64,000 nucleotides of DNA from Shinisaurus crocodilurus (lineage: Eukaryota > Chordata > Lepidosauria > Squamata > Shinisauridae). Location of the stretch: the NCBI GenBank assembly GCA_021292165.1, contig CM037880.1:183169085-183233084 (forward strand), given 5' to 3'. This document shows positions 63,001 through 64,000 of the stretch, piece after piece (position 1 is the first letter of the stretch; each line of letters begins with the position of its first letter). Position numbers and translations under genes: made by a program. Under the pieces are notes generated by a model. That model had not been told where the DNA came from, made no database searches, and saw only the letters and a program-made list of their open reading frames with translations.

Positions 63001-63810
63001 GATGGCTGATTTCAGAGGTCTAAATGTTTTACCCCTCCTAGCAAGGAGGAGAGGTTGATGCACCACCTGGATTCCTTGGAAGTCGGCGGTGCCTTGCTCC
63101 TCCCCTCTCCACTCCTGGAAACACCCCCCATGCCAGAACTGTGTTGGTCTTCTGGCTTTGGTTCCCAACCGGCACGGAAAGAACCACGCCGGCTGCAAGG
63201 TGAGGGGGGGGAGGGCCCTCCATGCTTGGACTCTCCACTGTGACCTTGGAAGGGATTTCCGAGGTCACAGCGGGAAGTCCGACTTCTCCTATGCCCCCCC
63301 CCCAGGCAAGGTCAGAGGGCCATAGGATTGCGTCCTTGATGTGTGTTATTACTGACAAAACATTCAGTAAACAAAACTTGCCCACACATCTGCATCAGAC
63401 TTTACTGATTAACTCATTCTGAGTTGGAGATCTGTTTAAGTGGCACCTCATATGTAAGCTTAGTCGGGCTGGCATATAATCTCTGACATCATCTGCTAAC
63501 TCACCACTGACAGCATGAAACTGAAGGTGGCAAATTTATGGTTGCCTTCCAGAACACCAGGTTTATCAAAACACAAGTGTTTTCTTTGGAATTGAAGTGT
63601 CCCTTCCTTTAGAAATATAGGGGGGGGGGGGATTAATTGTTTTATAGATGTTAATTCTGTTTCTGTTTTTCTTTCTTAGCAATCAAGCATTTGCAGAGCT
63701 GCAATACATTATGGCATCCTAGACAATGAAGGTGGCTGGGTTGATGTTACCAGGCAAGGAAGAAGAAATTATTTCATTAAGTCCTATAGAAATGGAGTTC
63801 AGTCAATTGG
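27878..63810 (+). CDS. CRISPLD1: CRISPLD1, cysteine-rich secretory protein LCCL domain containing 1 (multi-exon, 3' end outside window)
   Basis: Nine coding exons can be joined: 27878-28135, 54759-54878, 55019-55151, 56048-56163, 59882-59982, 62312-62467, 62556-62616, 62734-62800 and 63680-63810. All have AG acceptors and GT donors. With one base discounted in the second coding exon, they give about 381 residues of a protein that is about 500 residues in mammals. Order: signal peptide (about 1-23), a charged segment before the CAP domain, CAP domain (about 61-210) with LHNKLR at 68-73 and HYTQVVW at 167-173, a Cys-rich stretch to 242, a polar linker to 294, then the first LCCL domain from about 298. 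The residue pattern matches vertebrate CRISPLD1 rather than PI15 or CRISP proteins, which lack LCCL domains. The family is secreted; its molecular role is poorly defined. The large second intron (28136-54758) is filled with repeats. The frameshift at about 54790 is the only defect seen. Confidence 0.96.
28136..30059 (+). other. CRISPLD1 intron 2, 5' part, mostly unique sequence
   Basis: No coding exon is recognised. There is a short relic resembling the GCAATCC hairpin family near 28717-28780 and a small inverted repeat (GTAGTTTTCT / AGAAAACTAC) around 29050-29105. The rest is AT-rich unique-looking sequence. Confidence 0.5.
30273..30755 (-). pseudogene. L2-like ORF2 C-terminal fragment
   Basis: Open frame of 160 residues beginning [20 protein letters not shown] and ending FLFSQAF; typical of the last part of L2-type reverse transcriptase. 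It is continuous with the deletion junction. Confidence 0.82.
30752..31375 (-). pseudogene. L2-like endonuclease, C-terminal portion
   Basis: Open frame of 207 residues with [10 protein letters not shown], a [11 protein letters not shown] stretch and [10 protein letters not shown], the AP-endonuclease-like fold motifs. The first part of the domain is in another frame (31282-31641), so there is one frameshift near 31330. Confidence 0.82.
31787..31860. repeat. (GT)n / (GC,CA)n microsatellite
   Basis: (GT)n at 31787-31821 followed by mixed alternating purine-pyrimidine CGCACGCGCG sequence to 31860. Confidence 0.92.
32111..33088. mobile_element. Compound hAT element with GAGTC/GACTC arrays, copy 2 (keeps a transposase fragment)
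   Basis: It starts CAGGGATGGGGACGAGG, ends CTTCAACATCCCTG, and has the exact 8-bp duplication GTGGCTCC (32103-32110, 33089-33096). The order is a 138-bp terminal unit (32111-32248) with its own CATCCCTG end, then a transposase C-terminal frame, then the same GGGGTTCCC/CTGCCTGCC-rich middle as the 17.8-kb copy, then the GACTC array. It is in reverse orientation to that copy and inserted in an L2 fragment. Confidence 0.9.
32249..32593 (+). pseudogene. hAT transposase, C-terminal dimerisation domain fragment
   Basis: The frame ends with a natural stop at 32591. The stretch [16 protein letters not shown], then [19 protein letters not shown] is the hAT-family C-terminal dimerisation (hATC) signature. 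The upstream catalytic and BED zinc-finger parts are missing, so it is a remnant of an autonomous relative captured inside a non-autonomous element. Confidence 0.85.
33680..33745. repeat. (CA)n...(GT)n...(CA)n microsatellite with inverted arms
   Basis: Alternating CA and GT runs with two copies of CACACACCAGCTCAAG (33697-33711 and 33738-33752). Confidence 0.85.
34140..34497. mobile_element. Foldback structure enclosing a tRNA-SINE-like relic
   Basis: About 60-bp arms (GGGTCATACATTACCAGAG, GGCATGGGACAGGC, TTCCTTTTTAACTTGAC and their complements) at 34144-34203 and 34433-34492. Between them the minus strand reads GGGAGAGCAGTAAGCTC and AGGTTTAATCCCTGG, with A- and B-box-like spacing. Confidence 0.6.
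34566..34750. mobile_element. Foldback element, about 185 bp
   Basis: GGGCTTTAAACCTTTGCCCC, TGGTCCTGATCTGGATTGG and CTGTAACTTTT are mirrored by GGGGCAATGGTTTAAAGCCC, CCAATCTGGATCAGGACCA and AAATTACAG. A diverged relative lies at 44850-44930. Confidence 0.68.
35613..35747. mobile_element. Diverged foldback MITE related to the hAT hairpins
   Basis: An imperfect inverted repeat runs from CCAACTTCCCCAACCTGG to GGTTAGGGAAGACTGG. It is flanked by CTCTAGAG and TCTAGAGA, which share TCTAGAG. The centre has CATCAGCTCCAGCCAGCATGG. Same layout and target as the other hairpins, but a different subfamily. Confidence 0.7.
36880..37500. other. Unclassified repeat-like region in intron 2
   Basis: TGATACAGGGCAACGTTGGTG is directly repeated at 37143 and 37169, and TCAACTTACTTGGGGC / CCAGGTAAGTTGGAAG form a loose inverted pair around 37020 and 37300. 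Probably mobile-element derived, but I cannot assign it. Confidence 0.35.
37501..39208. other. CRISPLD1 intron 2, no recognised feature
   Basis: Unique-looking AT-rich sequence; no exon or repeat is supported. Confidence 0.45.
39209..39654 (+). repeat. GC-rich repeat family G, copy 4
   Basis: GCACAATCCTATCACCCC at the left and GGGCCATAGGATTGCACCC at the right, with a core CAGCTGGCATGGTTCTTTCC. It lies in CRISPLD1 intron 2. Confidence 0.72.
39655..41577. other. CRISPLD1 intron 2, no recognised element
   Basis: About 40785-40865 (ATATTTGAAAGATATAATG to CATATGCC) recurs in inverted orientation at about 44590-44700, an approximately 110-bp inverted duplication. Otherwise nothing is recognised. 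Confidence 0.5.
41578..41806 (+). mobile_element. tRNA-derived SINE with L2-like tail, copy 5 (best preserved head)
   Basis: AGCCAGTGTGGCGTAATGG contains an A-box-like GTGGCGTAATGG and the B-box-like GGGTTCTAGTGCC follows. The tail GGCGGAATATAAATATAAC is followed by (AAAT)n. It lies in CRISPLD1 intron 2. Confidence 0.8.
41833..41967. mobile_element. hAT-type foldback MITE, copy 4 (CAGTGTTCTCC-ended subfamily)
   Basis: A near-perfect hairpin with the same core as the CAGGGCTCTCC family but ends CAGTGTTCTCC / GGAGAACACTG. The right flank has TGCTAGAG; no clear matching left duplication is seen. Confidence 0.8.
41976..43526. other. CRISPLD1 intron 2, AT-rich, no recognised feature
   Basis: Low-complexity A runs at 42357 and repeated TACTGGTATATTACTGG phrases at about 43107. 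No exon is seen. Confidence 0.45.
43527..43586. repeat. 30-bp tandem duplication
   Basis: Two identical units of GTTTAGACAGAAAAAAACTG plus ACATAGGGCA, head to tail, abutting the large foldback element at 43583. Confidence 0.9.
43583..43871. mobile_element. Large foldback element, about 290 bp
   Basis: The left arm (CAGTGTCCTATTATGC, GGGAGCGAC, GGGGATTTTGC, CACTCATTTC, AGCAGAGCT) is mirrored by the right arm (AGCTCTGCTG, GAAATAAGTG, GCAAAATCCC, GTCGCTCC, GTATAGGATACTGC). The loop is about GCAGAAGGG near 43715. It has no coding capacity. Confidence 0.72.
45111..46031. mobile_element. Non-autonomous hAT element, 921 bp
   Basis: It starts CAGTGATGGCGAACC and ends GGTTCGCCATCACTG, with an exact 8-bp duplication GTCTAAAT (45103-45110, 46032-46039). 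The AT-rich interior has no transposase. Subterminal GAGTGCCC and GGCACCCGTGCC are visible. It lies in CRISPLD1 intron 2. Confidence 0.9.
46040..47550. other. CRISPLD1 intron 2, no recognised feature
   Basis: A 103-codon frame at 46487-46798 has no recognisable domain and no flanking splice logic. The sequence otherwise looks unique. Confidence 0.4.
47551..47740. mobile_element. Two tandem short hairpin elements (GCAATCC...GGATTG family)
   Basis: Units 47551-47643 and 47644-47738 begin AAGGCTGCGATCCTATAC and AAGGCTGCAAACTAAAAC and end CAGGATTGCACTG and ATAGGATTGTGCTGTAG. They have the same inner GAGTAAGTCCCACTGAACTC-type palindrome. Confidence 0.68.
48028..48057. repeat. (GA)n microsatellite
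   Basis: About 13 GA units, followed by GGAAAGGAAGAAAG. Confidence 0.92.
48510..48534. repeat. (TTG)n microsatellite
   Basis: Eight TTG units. Confidence 0.9.
49408..50019 (-). pseudogene. CR1 ORF2 C-terminal part
   Basis: Open frame of 203 residues starting [17 protein letters not shown], with [30 protein letters not shown] and [19 protein letters not shown]. This is the continuation of the reverse transcriptase on the other side of the LTR. A TGA replaces the Trp of the usual ERWAENN stretch just upstream at about 50036. Confidence 0.88.
50076..50789 (-). mobile_element. Solo LTR (family A), inserted in CR1
   Basis: The element begins TG and ends CA in both readings and is flanked by the 5-bp duplication GTTTC (50071-50075, 50790-50794). 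Removing it and one GTTTC rejoins the CR1 reading frame around [13 protein letters not shown]. Read on the minus strand it begins TGTGGAGAAAAAGC and ends AGTCCTTCACA. An AATAAA signal lies at 50254-50259 (complement TTTATT), so the LTR is antisense to CRISPLD1. No internal gag, pol or env sequence adjoins it. Confidence 0.9.
50790..51602 (-). pseudogene. CR1 reverse transcriptase, N-terminal and palm part
   Basis: Open frame of about 270 residues up to GTANTLEGR, then the LTR junction. Motifs in order are [60 protein letters not shown] and FADDPKLGG, the catalytic Asp pair being FADD. Residues beyond the LTR junction are not CR1. Upstream domains are in other frames at 51634-52218. Confidence 0.88.
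51634..52218 (-). pseudogene. CR1 ORF2 endonuclease end and linker
   Basis: Open frame of 194 residues: [15 protein letters not shown] closes the endonuclease domain (SDH), then the CR1 linker ([48 protein letters not shown]). The 5' end of the copy is truncated just upstream. Confidence 0.85.
52812..52983 (+). mobile_element. 5S-rRNA-derived SINE with CR1-like tail, copy 3
   Basis: Plus orientation: GGAAAGCTAAGCAGGGTCAG, then CCTGGTTATTACTTGGATGG, then CCTTCCAACTCTATGATC and a degenerate ATCTATGA tail. It lies in CRISPLD1 intron 2. Confidence 0.83.
53047..53302. mobile_element. Tc1/mariner (pogo)-like MITE, 256 bp
   Basis: It begins TACAGGTAGTCCCTGAG and ends GGGGATTGCCTGTA, with TTAAGAACG and CGTTCTTAA further in. 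Both outer ends are TA. Internal small palindromes around 53140-53180 (TAGTATACTA and ACGCAATTTGC) are conspicuous. Confidence 0.78.
53497..53560. repeat. 32-bp tandem duplication
   Basis: Two identical units of CACAAACTTCTGTGAGTGAG plus GGATCATGAGCT, head to tail. Confidence 0.92.
54233..54556. mobile_element. Probable hAT-like element, worn
   Basis: The ends CAGGGGTGCAAACCTC and GAGGTTCTGCACCCC are inverted repeats, with GGCCC motifs inside. A duplication is not clear (ATTTTATA versus AATTTAAT). A partial relative may occur at 59170-59280. It lies just upstream of exon 3. Confidence 0.5.
54759..54878 (+). CDS. CRISPLD1: CRISPLD1 exon 3 (CAP domain, with a 1-base frameshift)
   Basis: The acceptor is CTTCAAATATAG and the donor is GTATAA at 54879. 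The exon is 120 nt, but the phase-0 entry and the phase-2 exit into the next exon require 119. Reading starts [10 protein letters not shown] and then meets TGA at 54801. Dropping one base near 54789-54794 restores a segment of the expected kind (SWAE, then [23 protein letters not shown], in pieces), including the GQNLG CAP motif. Everything after the break is well conserved, which suggests a single-base assembly error or a very recent mutation. Confidence 0.93.
55019..55151 (+). CDS. CRISPLD1: CRISPLD1 exon 4 (CAP domain, Cys-rich NPYCP segment)
   Basis: The acceptor is TATTTTTTGTAG and the donor is GTGGGT at 55152. It completes a split Arg codon (AG|A) and encodes residues 127-170. Visible motifs are [34 protein letters not shown] and the start of HYTQ at 167-170, the CAP family signature shared by CRISP and PI15 proteins. 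It is 133 nt and the frame is open throughout. Confidence 0.97.
56048..56163 (+). CDS. CRISPLD1: CRISPLD1 exon 5 (CAP domain, VVWATS...CNYSP)
   Basis: The acceptor is TTTTTGTCCTCTAG and the donor is GTAAGT at 56164. It encodes residues 171-208 plus two bases of Lys 209. [14 protein letters not shown] continues the HYTQVVWA motif, followed by [16 protein letters not shown], the second CAP signature. It is 116 nt with an open frame. Confidence 0.97.
56164..58084 (+). other. CRISPLD1 intron between exons 5 and 6, 5' part
   Basis: A (TG)n run lies at 56270-56289. The rest is unique-looking; no further exon is recognised. Confidence 0.45.
58085..58612 (+). mobile_element. L2-like LINE 3' fragment in CRISPLD1 intron 5
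   Basis: GTCCAGAATGCAGCTGCAAG (QNAAA) and GCCTTCTCAGTGGCCG, then a tail with GTGAGTCACCCTGAGTGG and GGGCGGGGTAGAACTG. It contains a (TC)n run at 58390-58411. Confidence 0.65.
58727..58963 (-). mobile_element. tRNA-derived SINE with L2-like tail, copy 6
   Basis: Minus orientation with an (AAAT)n tail at 58727-58748. The core CAAGGAACCCAAGGCGGC and CCCAAAGTCACCCAGTGAG are intact. It lies in the intron between exons 5 and 6 of CRISPLD1. Confidence 0.8.
59882..59982 (+). CDS. CRISPLD1: CRISPLD1 exon 6 (C-terminal end of [15 protein letters not shown])
   Basis: The acceptor is TTTTCCCTCCTCCTAG and the donor is GTATGT at 59983. It completes Lys 209 and encodes [13 protein letters not shown], then a Cys-rich run ([16 protein letters not shown]) to residue 242. 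The last base starts Glu 243. It is 101 nt with an open frame. Confidence 0.97.
59983..61068 (+). other. CRISPLD1 intron between exons 6 and 7, 5' part
   Basis: Unique AT-rich sequence with no recognised exon or repeat up to the short hairpin element at 61069. Confidence 0.45.
61069..61146. mobile_element. Short hairpin element, same family as 2.2 and 47.5 kb
   Basis: AGGCTGCATTCCTATGAG, GAACTCAGTGGAACTTAC and TAGAATTGCTCTGTAAC follow the family layout, with substitutions. Confidence 0.6.
61221..61932 (-). mobile_element. Solo LTR (family A related), in CRISPLD1 intron 6
   Basis: It is bounded by TGTGGAGAAAG and CTCTTCACA with an exact 5-bp duplication GATTG (61216-61220, 61933-61937). On the minus strand there is a TATAAA at 61673-61678 and an ATTAAA at 61406-61411, in promoter-to-poly(A) order. 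The sequence around the ATTAAA (GCTCCATTAAACT) resembles the 9.7-kb LTR. No internal region is present, so it is a solo LTR. Confidence 0.87.
61937..62248. mobile_element. Foldback MITE, 312 bp, with LTR abutting its left end
   Basis: Ends GTTCACACATAATGAC and GGCATTATGTGTGAAC, and a perfect central GGGTTGTTTAACCCCTAAACAACCC-like palindrome (GGGTTGTTTA/TAAACAACCC at about 62071-62095). The LTR insertion duplicated GATTG at its left edge. Confidence 0.72.
62312..62467 (+). CDS. CRISPLD1: CRISPLD1 exon 7 (CAP-to-LCCL linker)
   Basis: The acceptor is TTTGCTACAACAG and the donor is GTAAGG at 62468. It encodes Glu 243 to Met 294 plus one base of Ser 295. The sequence is polar and low in Cys ([26 protein letters not shown]), as expected for the variable linker of this family. 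It is 156 nt with an open frame. Confidence 0.95.
62556..62616 (+). CDS. CRISPLD1: CRISPLD1 exon 8 (start of first LCCL domain)
   Basis: The acceptor is CTGCTTTTTCCTCAG and the donor is GTAGGA at 62617. It completes Ser 295, then [19 protein letters not shown] and two bases of Arg 315. The Cys at 299, 308 and 313 open the LCCL domain. It is 61 nt with an open frame. Confidence 0.95.
62734..62800 (+). CDS. CRISPLD1: CRISPLD1 exon 9 (first LCCL domain)
   Basis: The acceptor is TTTTAATTTTCTAG and the donor is GTAAAA at 62801. It encodes Arg 315 to Met 337: [22 protein letters not shown]. The CPAGC motif is diagnostic of LCCL domains. It is 67 nt with an open frame. Confidence 0.95.
62877..63336 (+). 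repeat. GC-rich repeat family G, copy 5
   Basis: CCCCATCCTATGTGGATG and GAGAGGATTATGGGCATCC at the left; core GAAAGAACCACGCCGGCTG; right end GGGCCATAGGATTGCG. It lies between exons 9 and 10 of CRISPLD1. Confidence 0.74.
63680..63810 (+). CDS. CRISPLD1: CRISPLD1 exon 10 (first LCCL domain, last exon in window)
   Basis: The acceptor is TTTTTCTTTCTTAG and the donor is GTGAGG at 63811. It encodes residues 338-380 plus two bases of Gly 381. [14 protein letters not shown], then [15 protein letters not shown], is the conserved core of LCCL. The gene runs off the window, so the second LCCL domain and the stop codon are not seen. Confidence 0.96.
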
Positions 63811-64000
63811 GTGAGGAAAAATATAATTATTCTCTCATAAGTACAGTACTGAGTTATCAGGGTTTAAATATAATACATTGTTTTACTAATACAAATTAAA
63901 TAATTATAAAAAAATATTCAAAACCCATGTAAAAATGATATATCTCAAGAATTATTTTGTTTCATCTTATCATGTAACACTAGTCACTATTTACTGTTCT

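Overview
This window is vertebrate nuclear DNA, most likely from a squamate reptile (lizard or snake). The evidence is a CRISPLD1 gene with vertebrate exon structure, a CR1 LINE with its octamer-like 3' tail, L2-like LINE remnants, 5S-rRNA-derived SINEs with a CR1-like tail, tRNA-derived SINEs with an L2-like tail, many hAT-type elements with exact 8-bp target duplications, and abundant (CA)n, (ATT)n and (GT)n microsatellites. Species cannot be told from the sequence alone.

The only host protein-coding gene I can support is the 5' two-thirds of CRISPLD1 (secreted CAP plus LCCL-domain protein) on the + strand. A CpG-rich promoter and a noncoding first exon lie at about 25.64-26.22 kb. The exon with the start codon and signal peptide is at 27814-28135. 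After a 26.6-kb repeat-filled intron, eight more coding exons lie between 54759 and 63810. They encode the CAP domain (28 kb, 54.8-59.98 kb), a linker (62.3 kb) and most of the first LCCL domain (62.56-63.81 kb). The second LCCL domain and the 3' end lie beyond the window. All junctions keep frame except the exon at 54759-54878, which carries one extra base and would hit a stop at 54801.

Upstream, 1-25.6 kb is intergenic. It holds L2-like 3' ends, foldback and hAT elements, tRNA- and 5S-derived SINEs, an LTR with a near-perfect 5-bp target duplication, two copies of a zinc-finger-ended non-LTR retrotransposon (one with an open 471-codon frame), a GC-rich hAT element, and a repeat-free AT-rich stretch at 16.93-17.46 kb that could be a conserved regulatory element. 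Within the gene, the introns hold an L2 copy that lost its reverse transcriptase core, a hAT element that still encodes the transposase dimerisation domain, a 0.9-kb hAT element, a 3-kb CR1 copy split by an LTR, Tc1/mariner-like elements, and a third related LTR.

The most notable structures are the compound hAT elements at 17.8 and 32.1 kb, built of dense GAGTC/GACTC arrays with one end that is itself a TIR-bounded unit; a family of three related LTRs resolved to exact boundaries; five copies of an approximately 360-460-bp GC-rich repeat; and the CRISPLD1 frameshift. No CRISPR array, intact tRNA or rRNA gene, or prokaryotic feature is present.
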